This document shows, piece by piece, positions 11,080 through 23,734 of a stretch of 64,000 nucleotides of DNA. Below the pieces are notes generated by a model. The model made no database searches. It saw only the letters and a list, made by a program, of their open reading frames with translations, and had not been told where the DNA came from. Source of the stretch: Mesocentrotus franciscanus (taxonomy: Eukaryota > Echinodermata > Echinoidea > Camarodonta > Strongylocentrotidae); NCBI GenBank assembly GCA_037976565.1, contig CP137671.1, positions 16,074,556 to 16,138,555 of the forward strand. Direction: 5' to 3'. Both the position numbers and the translations under genes were made by a program. Position 1 is the first letter of the stretch, and each line of letters starts with the position of its first letter.

Positions 11080-11835
11080 TAATTGTACATTGAATCGTAA
11101 TAATGAACGGCTTATTGTTCCCTCGGGTTTCGCGTCGGGTCGTGTTGTCAGGTTACACGACCTTTCGTAAAAACATGCCCCTATATTCACGAAAGGTCGG
11201 GTAAACTGAATAATCATATTTTTTTCAAAGATGGCCCTAGAGATAAGGCTAATCTTTTTTACATGTACATTTGTGAAAACATACTCATGCAATCAGACAG
11301 TGACGAAGTGTCGATCTCTGTCCTTTTTACGAACTATTTGTGATTATATGTCTCGTATTAATATACAAAGTGTCGGGCACAGACGCGAATTTTCGTAGAT
11401 TTAATCCTATTTCAGAAAGTGTCGGGTAACTGGACCCGACACTTGGACGATAACTGGAATGTACTTCGCAAACGTTATGTCCGACCCAGGGGCGGATCCA
11501 GCCGGCGGCAAGAGAGGGGGCCCAAAAAGGGGCCCACTTCGTGCGAAAATTTGAAAATCGTGCCGGTCTATTTTACGCTCAGTTGGGGGTAGAGACCACT
11601 CATTTTTTTTTCCTCAACGGGGTGGGGGAAGTGCTATTTTTTCCAACCTGCACCCCTTGAGCGCCAGGGGAGGGGGCCCATCTTCTTTTTTTTTTTACAA
11701 AAAAGGGTGTTTTTACCTGTTTTTTTCTAGGGGAGGGGGCCCGGCACTGGTCCGACCCTTTGGGAATTAGGGCTTGCTGATTCACGAAAGTTCGTGTAAC
11801 CCGAAGACGCGAACAGTCGATGGAAGGAAGTAAGC
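11080..11835. repeat. Degraded GGTCGGGTAA-type element interrupted by a hAT MITE
   Basis: Motifs such as TTTCGCGTCGGGTCG, CACGACCTTTCGTA, AAAGTGTCGGGTAACTGG and CACGAAAGTTCGTGTAACCC resemble the interior and ends of the 3897-4176 MITE. A separate hAT MITE sits at 11487-11749. The boundaries of the older element are unclear. Confidence 0.5.
11487..11749. mobile_element. hAT-type MITE (CAGGGGCGGATCCAG) with perfect 8-bp TSD
   Basis: Begins CAGGGGCGGATCCAGC and ends GGCACTG. It is flanked on both sides by GTCCGACC (11479-11486 and 11750-11757). Inside are G/C-rich repeats containing GGGGGCCC. A second copy, with a different TSD, is at 47470-47791. No transposase is encoded. Confidence 0.88.
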
Positions 11836-11930
11836 ATTACTGGACCATTGCAGCAACTATATTTTGTGCGCAACTAATTCGTGCCGTACGGTATTAAGAG
11901 TAATAGCCGTTACAAGTTTTTCATTATTGC

Positions 11931-11966
11931 TTCTACTTCTACTTCTACTTCTACTTCTACTTCTAT
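11931..11966. repeat. (CTTCTA)n microsatellite
   Basis: About six copies of the hexamer CTTCTA or a rotation of it. Confidence 0.85.
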
Positions 11967-11969
11967 GAT

Positions 11970-14900
11970 AATACTCACCAACGCATCTAGATGAGGGTAA
12001 AGCATAGAGTTGTTATATACAGCTCTATGCTCCATGCTGAGTATAATTGTCTTTTTCTAAGCACACGACAAATGCAGGGCAAAAATACTTTCAACAGCCT
12101 CATTCAAAACATTGTCCTCATATTTACGAGCATGTACAGAGATAATGTCAAAATATCAGCAAAAAGCTGATAATTATTGGCAAAGAAAACAAAAACGTGA
12201 CCAAACTCATTTAAAGCATTTTCACATCTACTATAGATAGTTTTTGTGCCATGCTATAGAAACTTTCAAATGCATGATTGGATTTTCCTATGCTAAAACC
12301 AAATGTAATAAAATCACTCTTTCATCTGTCAATTCCTCTAGCAGGTTTATTTTTCTTTACCAAAAAGAAAAAAAAAAAAAGAAGAAGTTTACCTTAATAT
12401 CTACTTTAGATGCGCCGATGTGCAATGATGTTGTATATATATATATATATATATATATTTGGTTATTAGTCAGGAATAATATCGACTTTCCACTGTCGAT
12501 AAAGATAGCGTGTTGGTGCTATTGTCAGGGCTCTGCCGATAAGGGGTGCATATGCACCCCTGGCAACACATGTTGAAGTAATAGTATTAACACTCCAGAC
12601 CTCTTGATCGAATGTAGATCAAAGGAAAGGAAGCAAATATTAATGTTAACAAAAACATTAGCTGATATATAGAAAACATTCATGGTAATCTTAGCAACTG
12701 CTAGTGCCCCAAATCAGAATAACAAATTGTGACCTAATATACCGAGGACCAAGAACATAAATGCGTCACCTCATCAGATCGATTTATTCAGCATATTCGT
12801 GCGGATAAAGGAAAATGAGTCTGAAGCACTGATGCAGATGACAAATAAATTCGATCGGTAATACAAATTCATTCGCTTCCGAAGCAAATACAATCACGTC
12901 AGTTTCTTAAGAATGAGGAGTCTCAACTTCATGACGCGAGTAGTCGTTAACCATGCAGTGCCAACGTGGCATTTTCCCCCAAGCTCTACACACCGATCCC
13001 ATAGCTGGCATTCAAAGAGTTAACGAGGACCACCATCAGTGATCATGCCTAACACGTCAAATTATGAAATTCGGAAGTAACACATCCATCATGCTTTATT
13101 TTATAGCATTGATTGGACTATGTGGCTTTCGATTTCACAAGTCATCTCGTCCTGATAAGTTTTTCCACTCGTCAAAATGAAATTTCTTGAAATAAAACAA
13201 TAAATTTTCTGGAATTTGATGGAGACTAACGTCATATATCCTTCGTCGAACTAGAATACCGACTTTTAGTTTCAAATTTTGCGAGCGAGCGAAGCGAGTG
13301 GGCAAAACTTAACAATTATTAAAGAAGAAATAGGTTAAACATTCTAAAGCTAAACAAACTAATGAAAACAAAAGAAAAGTTTTACTTTTTGCCGTATTTC
13401 CTCAAATTCCTTATGATTTTCCGAGAGTTTTTTTTAATACCCTTAAATATCTTACATTTCCTAGAATTCATAAATTTCCTTCAAAATCTCCTTGACACTT
13501 TCGAAGTTCCTTATTTTCCTAAAAATAGAGAAATTTCCTTGAAAGTGAAAGCCCTGGTCCTGATACTTGTTCTGTTATAAGAAGGGCAGCGTTGGAAAGT
13601 TGTAAATTCCGTGACTGTCATGTAATATTTGCCGAAAGCAAAGAAACAACAGCATCATGAAATACAAAATAAATCAGGAACCTCGGATGTTCCAATTTTT
13701 TGACAAGAGTGAAAAAAGAGCAAATTTGTAACATATAATTATATAAATATTAATGGGGCAAGGGAATTTCTCTGGAAGTAAAGTATTCCTTTAAAGGTCA
13801 AGTCGTATAAATCATCTTGTCTAAACATTATCTTAAATATATCGTATGCCGCTGGTTCTACAATTTAATATTACTCACAGATATAAAGGATTCAATTTCC
13901 TTTCGGCTGCTTCAGAATAATCATCATTCTACTTTTCTTTCAATAACGATATCCTTGAACTAAGTATGAAAGGTCTTCCTTGCTCACAGAAAGTATTTTT
14001 GGAGGTTGCGCCCGGGAAATCTAAATGGAATAACAGTGATCAGTTGGTCGTAATTAAAAATCTGGTTATTTACTTTTTTCCAGTTTCGTTCTCCGCTGCC
14101 AAATTATTATTGAAGCGGACAAACACTTTGGTTATAATTTTTTTTCAAGTTGAAATCTAGGGTGATTGTGAAGCAGTTTGAACCTATGCTTATCATCTCA
14201 AGTTCAAATATCTCGTGATACTTTCATCGGTTCACATTTAAATAAACAGTATGTTCAGAAGGTTCTCGGCCGAGAAAAAAAGAAGTTGACGATGCAAGGA
14301 CACTGTATTTTTCCATCGACATTGATTGAATGAGTTTATTCGCTCAATATTCTATTGGGAATATAAGTGCAATGTCATGTACTTGTGCCTGCATGTGTGT
14401 AACTTATTTATCAATTTATTCATTTGAATGTCCTAAGAATCGACGGGTTTCAATTTCAATTCGTACAACAACAATTTCTGCTTGAGAGAGCCATTCCACA
14501 TTTCGTGGTTTGGCTCAATATCTTTTGAATCAGATCCCTAAAAAAGAATGGTTGATGCATCAGTAGAAAAGGCAAAAAAAAATAAAATCCGCACACATTG
14601 TATATATATCTGTTTCATCATGATGACTATATCGCATTTGAAGTCAGGAATTTTAGAAATAACAAAAAAGCTTAAAAGTCCTTAAATTAAAAACATGTTG
14701 AGAGATTCAAAATCATTGTTTTTCGATCAAAATTTGCCCTTTTGTCAACTTTTTAACAACATTCTCGACCATGTACATTGTTATCAGAGAGATTGATTTT
14801 TATTTTAACAATGTACAGACAAAAGAAAAATATAATTGTTGCCAATTTGAAGAACAATATGTTATCAAGTTAGCCCTTAAAATAAATCCTGACGACAAGT

Positions 14901-15417
14901 TGTAGATAAAAATCACTTGTGAGACTACGGCAAGAGCATTGAGTCTACGTCAAGAGCTTCTTTTTTTAAATACAATACAGACGCTAAAAATCACTCCTTC
15001 AAAACGATGTGAATTTAGAAAATGATAGGTATCAACATTTCTGTAAAGCTTTGAAGTTCGTATTTCTTGTCTTTGGTTTATCTAAAAGGCGTATGCAGAT
15101 TTCTATCAACAGGGGTGATTATACAATAGTTTAGTTGATGAATATCCCAACAGTAAAAACACTGAACATAGTTGATAAAGATTTAATTATCTCACTTTAT
15201 TTTCAGTGTAGACTTTTTTTCTTCTCCATCTGAAATTAAGAAAGAACTGATGAAATGCAAAAGGTTCAATGCATTGTGTTCATATACAGATATCGACAAC
15301 GTCAATATGGTGGTGACCAGTATGAATGGTTTGCGGTCAGTAATAATCTTTTATCGACCTGTATTTTTGCGTGGTCAAGGTGTCTTTCGTCTCGTCACAC
15401 TCAGGCCACTTTCTGGT
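11970..15417. other. Intergenic sequence
   Basis: Contains an AT dinucleotide run (about 12436-12461) and an 18-base perfect palindrome GGGGTGCATATGCACCCC at 12543-12560. Around 13360-13580 there are repeated TTCCTTA/AAATTTCC motifs. No supported gene. Confidence 0.45.
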
Positions 15418-15610
15418 TTTGCATAGAGGTATCGTGGTCTAGTGGATAAATCCTTGGACTGTATATCCCTGTCAGGGCACTAATGTCGTTTGCCAAGAAA
15501 TTGGTCTTCATTCGCCACTCACGACCCAGATAAGGTAAGTATAGCGGTATAGGAAAACATCCATTGAATGCGTGAACATTGTCTGGAACGGCTCCAATGT
15601 CCTGTGACAA
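15418..15610 (+). repeat. tRNA-derived SINE, plus strand
   Basis: The tRNA-like head GAGGTATCGTGGTCTAGTGG contains an A-box-like element. It is followed by the family body GGCACTAATGTC, TTTGCCAAGAAATTGG and CGCCACTCACGACCCAG. Same family as 6483-6683 (opposite strand). Confidence 0.72.
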
Positions 15611-15654
15611 GATATTTTATTACATTTACCACTCTCCACCCAGGAGATGTAAAG

Positions 15655-15805
15655 TGGTACCTAGGCACTGATGGTATCTTTGACATCAATATCAAATACC
15701 ATGACAAGATCACTTAACAACCAATCAATTTAATGTTTCCATGGAAGTTACCATTAATGGTAAATTTACCATCAATGTAAGCTCAGTTTTATGCAACGGG
15801 GTACA
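15655..15805. mobile_element. Small palindromic MITE (ACCATTAATGGTAA family)
   Basis: The arms contain ATGGTA and TACCAT motifs on either side of AACAACCAATCAATTTAATG and TTTCCATGGAAGTTACC, ending in TTATGCAACGGGG. Related copies are at 25935-26092 and 32130-32255. Each carries a conserved AGCCAATCAAA-like core. Confidence 0.65.
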
Positions 15806-15864
15806 GTAAGTTTATCCAACAACAAGAAAATACCTTGGATGATTGAATGTCTCACCATGCTTCC

Positions 15865-15960
15865 ACGGCACTAATGTCAATTGGCAAGAGACTTTATTTA
15901 CATTTACTACTCTCCCTCCACCAATGTTGCCCAGGTGAGGTTAATGGGTATATATATACT
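15865..15960 (+). repeat. SINE body fragment
   Basis: GGCACTAATGTCAATTGGC, then TTTACTACTCTCC and CCCAGGTGAGG. This is the body of the SINE family without the tRNA head. Confidence 0.6.
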
Positions 15961-16044
15961 GGAAGTTTCTTGGATAATTGAGTCATAATACGAGACCAAA
16001 ATGTGCAAGAGACCTGCGTCTTGCAAATGTACATGTTATCATAA

Positions 16045-16150
16045 TAATTATAATAATTATAGTGCTTATATAGCGCCTAACACTTACTTTATCAGAAGTC
16101 TCTAAGCGCTCTACAATAATGCAGCAATCATAGTACTACAACTGTAGCTA
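16045..16150 (-). repeat. LINE 3' tail fragment (CR1/L2-like)
   Basis: An ATAATTATAATAATTATAG run is followed by TATATAGCGCCTAACAC and TAAGCGCTCTAC. The arrangement equals the 3' end of the minus-strand LINE at 18905-19850, so it is read as a 3' tail on the minus strand. Confidence 0.55.
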
Positions 16151-16316
16151 GACACGTGACAAATGCATCTAATGAGGTCGGTGTTATTATTATTATATTT
16201 ATTGTCATGGTAGCTGGGGTTCGTGTTCAAAATTTTCAGAGCTCAATATAGACTCTTTCTCTTTGAGTGTATATGTGGAAAGTCCTTGAATTAAATGGGG
16301 ATGATATTATTAAGCC

Positions 16317-16332
16317 AAAAGCACACACACAC

Positions 16333-16390
<58 letters not shown>
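16317..16390. repeat. Compound (AC)(AT)(GT) microsatellite
   Basis: ACACACAC, then TATATATA, then a run of about twenty GT units. Confidence 0.9.
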
Positions 16391-16391
<1 letters not shown>

Positions 16392-17740
16392 CGAAGGCAA
16401 CATAGATGTAATCGAGAGGGCCCGACTCTAAAAGAGCAAGGCATGAGATCAATAAAACACCATCATCGTTGTTCAATATAACATAAATTCATCTCCAAAG
16501 TCACAAGTATCCCTCGTGCTGATATATTTTAACCTTGGCTTGCGGCCGCGATGAAATAAGAAAATTACTCGGGGAAATTCTGAATTCATCGGTTCTCAGA
16601 TTCTGTCATATCAAACGCCGGAGCATGCAATGTTTGTAGAATATGTGGACAAGGGGATTATTTTTTTATCCTATATCAAGTGATGATATGAAAGCTATTG
16701 TACACAAAACTTTGGTTGGATTTGTAGGATCAATACTTACCCTCTTTCAAAGGAAAGGCGGAACTGGCAAGAAAATTGATTAGGTGTCTTAAACATCGCT
16801 CAACTACCACTGTAGATTGATTTCCTTTACCTATTAATTACCGAGGTTTGAGAAATAGCGGATGAGGTGGGGGCGGGGGAGTGGTAATTGCGCCCTAATT
16901 ATTGTGCCCTCTTTCAAATTTGAGACCCTATGATAATCTGAAAAATAATTATGAAAACTTGAATCATTATAATTACTGTTGTTGTTACAGTTATTGTTAT
17001 TATTAGTATTATGATTATTTTTGTTGTTGTTACCATTATTATCATTATCGTCACCATCATTATCAACAACATCATTATCATTATTGATGATGATTATTAT
17101 ATTATTATTAATTATGATTATTATTCATTATCAATTCTGTTTTCTTGTTCTACATATTAGTATCATTATCAATAGTATTAGGCCTAGTATTATTGTTATC
17201 ATAGTTTTTATTTGAGGGCTTGTCAGACCCTTTTTTCAAAGATTTGTCCCCTTCCCGTGTTTACAGAATCCTGGATCCGCCTCTCATTTTGAGATGTGTA
17301 AAAATGAGAAGAGACGATATTCATCCTTGAACTTCTGGTATACTGAATTTCTCTGACCTTATATTCTCAGCTCGCTTTTCTTCGATCATTATTCTTGTTA
17401 AATAAACAATTAATTGCCCTTCACTTTAATAAATCGATTCCTTTCCTTGTTCACAGAGAGTCAGAACCAGCACAATATTGATTTGATATAACGTCACTCA
17501 ATCTACGGCATACAATAATTGATCGGCCCCAATTCTTAATGACCAATGCAAATTATGATACCAATTATCGGTTGACTTTCCCTGCATAAACTTCACATGA
17601 ATAATTAATTTCTCTGATGACCTTTCTTGGAAGTTCATTAGTTCCATTTACCTGTGTCATGGGCTTTTGGTACTGTGGAAATGGGAAGAAAAAAGTATAG
17701 CCTTAAATCTCCACTGTATTTTCAATATATATGAGCCAAG
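16391..17740. other. Intergenic, with ATT-rich patch
   Basis: ATT/ATC trinucleotide-rich sequence spans about 16970-17215. At 17265-17280 is CCTGGATCCGCCTCTC, probably a lone end of the hAT CAGGGGCGGATCCAG family. No gene. Confidence 0.45.
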
Positions 17741-18115
17741 TTAAAGCCCCTCTAAAGTGTTGGGAGCCCCACAAATTTGATGGCAAAATTTCACTTAAAT
17801 TATATCATAATGTGAAAGAGGATGTCATTTAGACACATTTGTGCAAGGATTTTCAAAACAAATATTTTTGAAGTCGAATATTATTGAAAGAATACAACAT
17901 TTTAGGTTTTATGCGTACAGCAGAAACCCAAATTATAATAATAATAATAATAATCTTATTTATCCTCTTATCAATATTTGTCTTCTAACAAATTTTTTAA
18001 GGGGAAATCTGTGTCTTAAATAACATCCTTTTTCATATTATGATACAATTTAAGTGAAATTTGCCATCAAATTTTTGGCGAATTTGGGGCTCCCAACACT
18101 TAAGAGGAGCTTTAA
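17741..18115. mobile_element. Long-TIR MITE at TTAA
   Basis: Arms of roughly 60-75 bases. Left: TTAAAGCCCCTCTAAAGTG, then TTGGGAGCCCCA and GATGGCAAAATTTCAC. Right: the matching reverse complement, ending AGGAGCTTTAA. TTAA occurs at both edges, as for elements that target TTAA. The interior is AT-rich with no frame for a transposase. Confidence 0.8.
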
Positions 18116-18900
18116 CTTACTAAACAGTCAGACGAGATGTAAATACGTTAGTTCCCCGTTCAGTCTTTGTGTATATGGAACCAGAACAACAACAAAAAAC
18201 ATTTATTCTCAGTTTTCATGCCAGCTCCATCGCTCGAACGATATTATTGAATGTTGAGCTAGATCTAAAGAAATGGGGAAAACTGATCATGACAAGATGC
18301 TTTCTTCAAATTTAGAGCAACCCAATTTGTTATTCCAGTCAGTGAGTATCGAGATAGATATACCTTTTCAATATTTGCACAGACAATTGGGAACGCCTCA
18401 CCCTATCTGTATTATTGCATGAACAAATACAAATCTTTCCCTCATAATAATTGCTAAGCAGTAATGTTTTCTGATAACTTTAATATTTCAGAGGGATTGA
18501 AGGCGGTTTTGTTACTCTTCAAGACATTCTACCAATTTAAATTTGCTATACATTCCATACAAACTTCTGTATTGCAATGTTTTTCTTTATTTTCTGATGG
18601 TTCGCAATTCTAAACACAGATGCCTCCAGGTATATAAATATATAAATATTAATTCAACAAAAAATCAAACGCAAAGGACGAAGTAGGCAATTCTGATATG
18701 ACTTTATGTTAAATGGGATTTAAAAAAAAATATATATCCGAAAATTAAGAAAACATTAGCCAATGTGAATAGTTTATGGAACACAATCGCAACTATTTTT
18801 GAAAAATTAGCCCAAGGCAATTTCAAGCGGCTTGTACGTCACCTATTGAAATATGAAATATTACATTGGCATGTTACTTAATCCGATCATGTTTCTATAG
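18116..18900. other. AT-rich spacer
   Basis: No supported features. Confidence 0.4.
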
Positions 18901-18904
18901 AATG

Positions 18905-18909
18905 TATAC

Positions 18910-18957
<48 letters not shown>

Positions 18958-19850
18958 CATTTCTTTTATAGCGCATAACACATTACAGGATAGCATGTCC
19001 CTATGCGCTTTAAATAGAAAGGAAAGAATTACAAGAACAAGTAATACAAATTAGAAAATACACTTAGAAGCGAAAAAAGTACATGTAGTGTTGGACACTG
19101 AGTTCATGGGTGTAGACTTTAAACATTGAATAAATACCTTTTAAGAGAAATCTTAAACATGTTTAAATCATTGTGATTTCTCATGGAATCTGGAAGTGCG
19201 TTCCATAAAACTGAGGAGGCGTGGGTAAAAGAACGCTCACCGTATGTTTTAGTTGAGGTGGGAGGGACAATGAATAATGCTTTTGAGCTTGAACTTAAGT
19301 ACGAGTAGGCCGATACAATGATAATAGTTCACTTAAATAGGAAGGGGCAATGTCATGAAAGTTTTCGTATGCAAAAACTACATACAGATCATTTTCTTTG
19401 AGAATCTTAGATTAGCGATTGGACGATAGTTTTTTAAAAACTCTTCTGTATTCAAAGAATTTCCTTTTAATTTGGGTAGGATATTGGCACACTTAAATTT
19501 ATTGGGGACGCACCCAGTTACAAACGAATCATTAACAATGGTCGTCATGATTGGAACCAATTCATCTAAGAATTTTTAAGAAAAGGAGTCGGAATGGGGT
19601 CAAGATCGCATGTCGTTGAGGAAGACTTCATAATAAAACTACGTACTTCTTCATCAGTTATTGTTCTGATAGGGTATTGAAATTGAAGTTGCGATCGTGC
19701 TAATGTGAACATCCAAAGGTTGATGGTAAATGTGAATACACATGAAGGGTTTATCCTGGCCATTGGATACGACGAACCGTTGCATAACCAAATTGTCTGA
19801 AAACAAGTTGCATGCATAATCATTCCCATGAAACTCCAATGAAAAATTAA
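18905..19850 (-). mobile_element. Internally deleted CR1/L2-like LINE, minus strand
   Basis: Read on the minus strand, 19830-19380 gives reverse-transcriptase N-terminal pieces: ITDEEVRSFIMKSSS, CDLDPIPTPFLKNS, and (after a frame change) IVNDSFVTGCVPNKFK and ILPKLKG, NYRPIANL. These match the upstream RT region of CR1/L2/Jockey-type elements. The middle of the RT, including the catalytic YADD region, is missing. The C-terminus follows at about 19240-19120: ERSFTHASSVLWNALPDSM and FKISLKRYLF, the usual end of CR1/L2 ORF2. Next is a 3' segment containing AGCGCATAGGGAC, closed by an ATT microsatellite (18911-18955) as the tail. The order is coherent, so this is one element with an internal deletion and frameshifts. 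It is dead. Confidence 0.78.
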
Positions 19851-20690
19851 ATTTAAAAAAAGAAAGAAATTAGACAGACTTTATGGCCAGCCCAGGAGTA
19901 TGCCATTTTTCACCCTGCCTCCCACCTCGGTCGAATTATTCCGCATCTGATGTATGGCTACCCCATTGACCTATGTTCAAGCGACGCACAACACGACTAC
20001 CAGGGTCTTTGTTTATACGTGTATTTACATAGATGCGTGATCGGTATAGGGCCCTCCTGCATTAAAGGAAAAACACCACACTGCACGAATAGTTTTACCG
20101 CCGTTTTGCCAACGTATAAAGCTTCCAGAAAGTCACCGTGGCAACCCGAAGCCAACAAATCAACATGAAAAGAAGCATTGAACATGATGTTAGAATATGT
20201 CATTCAGAGGCTACTGATGCTCGAAGAAACATTTGAAATTCAACCGCCAAACACTGATAATCCCAAAACGCATAACTATTTAGTGATTATTTAATTAGAT
20301 AATTAAAAAAAATTAAGCAAAAAACAAAAACAAACGAAAAAACAAGAAACAAAACGATCTATACTAGGTGAAAAATCGTACAAACGATTTGATCCATGAA
20401 GTACATGGAATATGGCTTGCGTGTGACAAATCTAGCAAAGTCAGCGATTTTTAATTTTTTTTTTCATTTGACAACCACTTTTAACGCATTTTATACCATT
20501 CTTCTTAAATCAGACTCGCGTTTCATTTTGTTAATGATGATATCATTATTCATACTCGTCGACGTAATAATAACAATAACAAAAATAATGATGATCAGTG
20601 ATGATGATGATGATGACACCAATGATACTAAAGTGATATCATAGTAATTATGGTAGTGATGATTTAAAATATTTATATATAAAATTATTT
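19851..20690. other. Spacer between two LINE relics
   Basis: Open frames occur on both strands around 19950-20200, but I recognise nothing in them. AT/ATG-rich microsatellite sequence lies near 20530-20640. Confidence 0.35.
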
Positions 20691-20694
20691 TCTG

Positions 20695-23235
20695 AATTTA
20701 GAAAAGAGGAATTTTGATAAGAAACATATACAAAAGTTGGTAAAAGGTGATGTCATTATAACGGAGCCATCTGATATATTGGAATGAAGAAAAAAAATCA
20801 CGAAAACTTGTATACTTCAAATAATATTGAAAATGTAATTAACGAGAACACATTGACAATTCTGGATATATCTTGTATCAATAATGATTTGTGAAGGATC
20901 CGTATTAGAAAAAGGATGTTACGATGCAAATATGTCAATGTCTTGTGATAAAACACCAGGTTCTGATGGCTCACCTGTTAAGTTTTTAAAAGATATTTTG
21001 GAAGATATAAAAACATTGCTTTGTAAAGTTTTAATATTTGTTATAAAAATGGAGAACTGTGTCCTTCAATGAAAAGGGGGATAATAAATTTGTTACCAAA
21101 CAATAAAGATACCCTCCATCTGAAAACCCGGCGTCCAATATCACTCCTAAATACAGATTATAAGATTTAAGCAAAGATTCTAGCAACCATACTTCAAAAA
21201 GTTCTCCCTTTCATTATTCATGAGGACCAGACTGGATTTCTTAAAGGTAGATATATAGGTGAAAATATTCGTTTGTTTATAGACTCCATTGATTTGGGCA
21301 AAAAATATTCAATAGGGGGTATAGTTTTCTCGATTGATTTTGGGAAAGCCTTTGATTCGATCGAATGTAATTTTTTAGATATGTTTATGTTTAATCCAAT
21401 TTGGATTTGGGTGCACATTCAAATCCATGATGAAAATGATGTATAACGATATGGAGAGTTGTGTCGTAAATAATGGACACTCGTCATCAGTTTTCACTCT
21501 ACAAAGGGGTCAGACAAGGATGTCCTCTTCCCCCTACTTGTTTTTTAATCGGAGCTGAAATTCTAGGTATCATGTTGAGACAGAGTACTAAGATAGAGGG
21601 TAGTAAATTCAAAGGCAATGAAGTGTGGGTAAGTCAATACGCAGATTGTCCTCTTATTTATCTTGCAGCCATCTTAATCTCTCGAATTGCTTTGATATTT
21701 TATCATTGCACTCAAATATTTATAAGAGTAAAAATGTGAGTTTGGGAAATTTTACAGGTATGTTGTGTAATCATTTTACTGTCGAATGGGTCGATAATCT
21801 TATCAATTACTTAGGTATAAATATTCCAGTTGATTGTTTATTAGAAGTCTATTATATCAATTTTGAGGCTAAGGGAATTGTCGGAACATGACCCTACTTG
21901 GGAAAATTACAGTAATTAAATGACTAGTTATACCTAAATTCGTTTATTTATTAAGTTATCTGCCAGATCCACCAGATAGTTTTTTTGTTACAATGCAAAG
22001 GATGTGCTTTAATTTGTTATAGAGTGGAAAAAAGATAGGATCAAAAGAAAAATTATGTTTAATAGAAGTAAAGATGGAGGCTTGAAAATGGCCAATCTTA
22101 AGAGCTTTTGTAGTGCACTAAAAATTGCATGGGTAAAGAGGGTTGTGGATAAACAAAATAAAAGTATTTTGAAGATTTTTAGTCAATGCCAAATGAAACA
22201 TTATGGAGAAGAAATCGTTTTTAGCAGTAACTTCGAGCGGGAGATATACATTCCTTTTCAATAAATCAATTCTGGTTGGATGTCTTAACGGCATGGTCTT
22301 CTTACAAGTACATAAACAGTCTGGTTCAATTCAAGGATATTGTGTCACAACTTCTATGGAATAAGTCTGCCATTAAAGTAGACGGTATAATTATATTTTA
22401 TAGAAAATGGTATGGGTCAGGAATTACATGCATACACGATATTTTGAAAGAAGATGGTAGCTTCAAAACATTTTCAGAATTCAACATGATTTTCAACTGA
22501 ATTTAACTAAGTTTATGAATTATAGTGCTATTTTTACGCAATCAGGTCAACTTGGAAGAAAGTTTTTACCCAAAGAATTTATAATCCTAGCTTTGAAGAT
22601 AACAACCTTAGTACATTTTTGTCTAAAAAGAAAACTACTAAATTTTGTTATATGGTGTTTAAGAAAAAATTCCTTGAGTTTGGAAGAGACAAACCATTTA
22701 AGAAAATGGGAAGATGATTTCTATCTAATTCCAGAGAATTTACTTCAATGGCAAGACCGTTCTGTTAAAGCATTCAAGACCACTTTAGATGCAAAAACTC
22801 AAACATTCCAATTTCAATTCATTCATCGGAGAATTGCTACCAACGAATTTCCCTTTCGTTTTGGTATAAAGACCTCACCAAAATGTAATTCTTGCCAGAA
22901 GGATGACCAGAATTTAATACATGTGTTTTTCTCCTGCCTAATTGTAAATAAATTTCGAACGGATGTTTACAAGTGGTTAAATGAGTTAAAAGTAATTATT
23001 TTACCTCTTCTAAACTAGATATCTGTTTTGGCGTACAATCAGGAAACATTTTTGTAAACAATTTATATTTTATGGTAAATACTTTATTAATAAAATTTGG
23101 TTTTAAAATAAAATGTTGGCTTTCAGTCAGTTTCAGGCAGATATGCTTTATTACCTTGAGAAAGTTGAACGAATTATTGCATCACGTAAAGGGAAACTTC
23201 ATGTTCATCTTAAAAAATGGAAACCCATAGTGTAG
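20695..23235 (+). pseudogene. Decayed L1/Tx1-like LINE ORF2 (reverse transcriptase)
   Basis: Consecutive fragments in different frames follow the order of an L1-type ORF2. KTPGSDGSPVKF lies near 20950, then RRPISLL and QTGFLKGRYIGENIR (21120-21270), then FSIDFGKAFDSIE (about 21330). KGVRQGCPLPPTCFLIGAE is near 21500. VSQYADC (about 21630) stands where the catalytic F/YADD should be, with the second Asp changed to Cys. GGLKMANLKSFCSALKIAW lies at 22077-22130. A C-terminal Cys/His-like segment, RRIATNEFPFRFGIKTSPKC then CNSCQKDD and FFSC, covers 22825-22940. Stops and frameshifts separate the pieces, so no enzyme is made. The RT would have copied its own RNA onto nicked chromosomal DNA. The clade is inferred from the overall motif pattern; a search could place it elsewhere. 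Confidence 0.85.
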
Positions 23236-23734
23236 TTTAAAAGGTCGTAATTATTTTCATTTGCCTTCCTCCATATTTGTTCACATTTATGATTCTGATT
23301 TATGTACTATATGGAAGTTATTAATTTGTAAACCGCCTATGAATGTATTTCTGTTATTTTATTGTTAAAATGAAGAAGCAATCGTTTAGAAATTAAAATT
23401 AAAAAAGAAAATTATAAAATATAATAAGAAAAATGATAATAATGTTTAGAATTTCATATATTGTTGTATCGCTAAAATGTAATTTGATTTGTATGTTGCA
23501 GAAGAGAATACATTCAATTCTATTTAGTTCAATATAGCACTTTACAATACAGAAAAGAGTTGTTTGCCTGATAACAAGGTTTCATTATAGGTCACACTCT
23601 GTTTCTTTTTCCTTTAAGCTCAGTTTACTGAATCTTTATGATATCATGCAGTTACAAGCTGGAATGTTCATGTATAATTAAAACATAATTTATTCTCTCC
23701 TTATATTACTGATACGTTCCCTATAAATAATAGT
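23236..23734. other. AT-rich sequence after the LINE, possible 3' UTR
   Basis: Continuation of the LINE 3' region is likely up to about 23400. No clear tail or target duplication found. Confidence 0.3.

Noticed and set aside
12543..12560. Perfect 18-base palindrome GGGGTGCATATGCACCCC as an operator
   Set aside because: Single short palindrome in non-coding animal DNA with no neighbouring gene; more likely the centre of a degraded MITE.
13900..13935. Possible fourth hammerhead motif on the minus strand (CTGAAGC ... GCCGAAAGG)
   Set aside because: CUGANGA is broken and there is no room for stem II.
21629..21745. Intact reverse transcriptase active site
   Set aside because: The frame reads YADC and not F/YADD, and frames shift on both sides; the LINE is dead.
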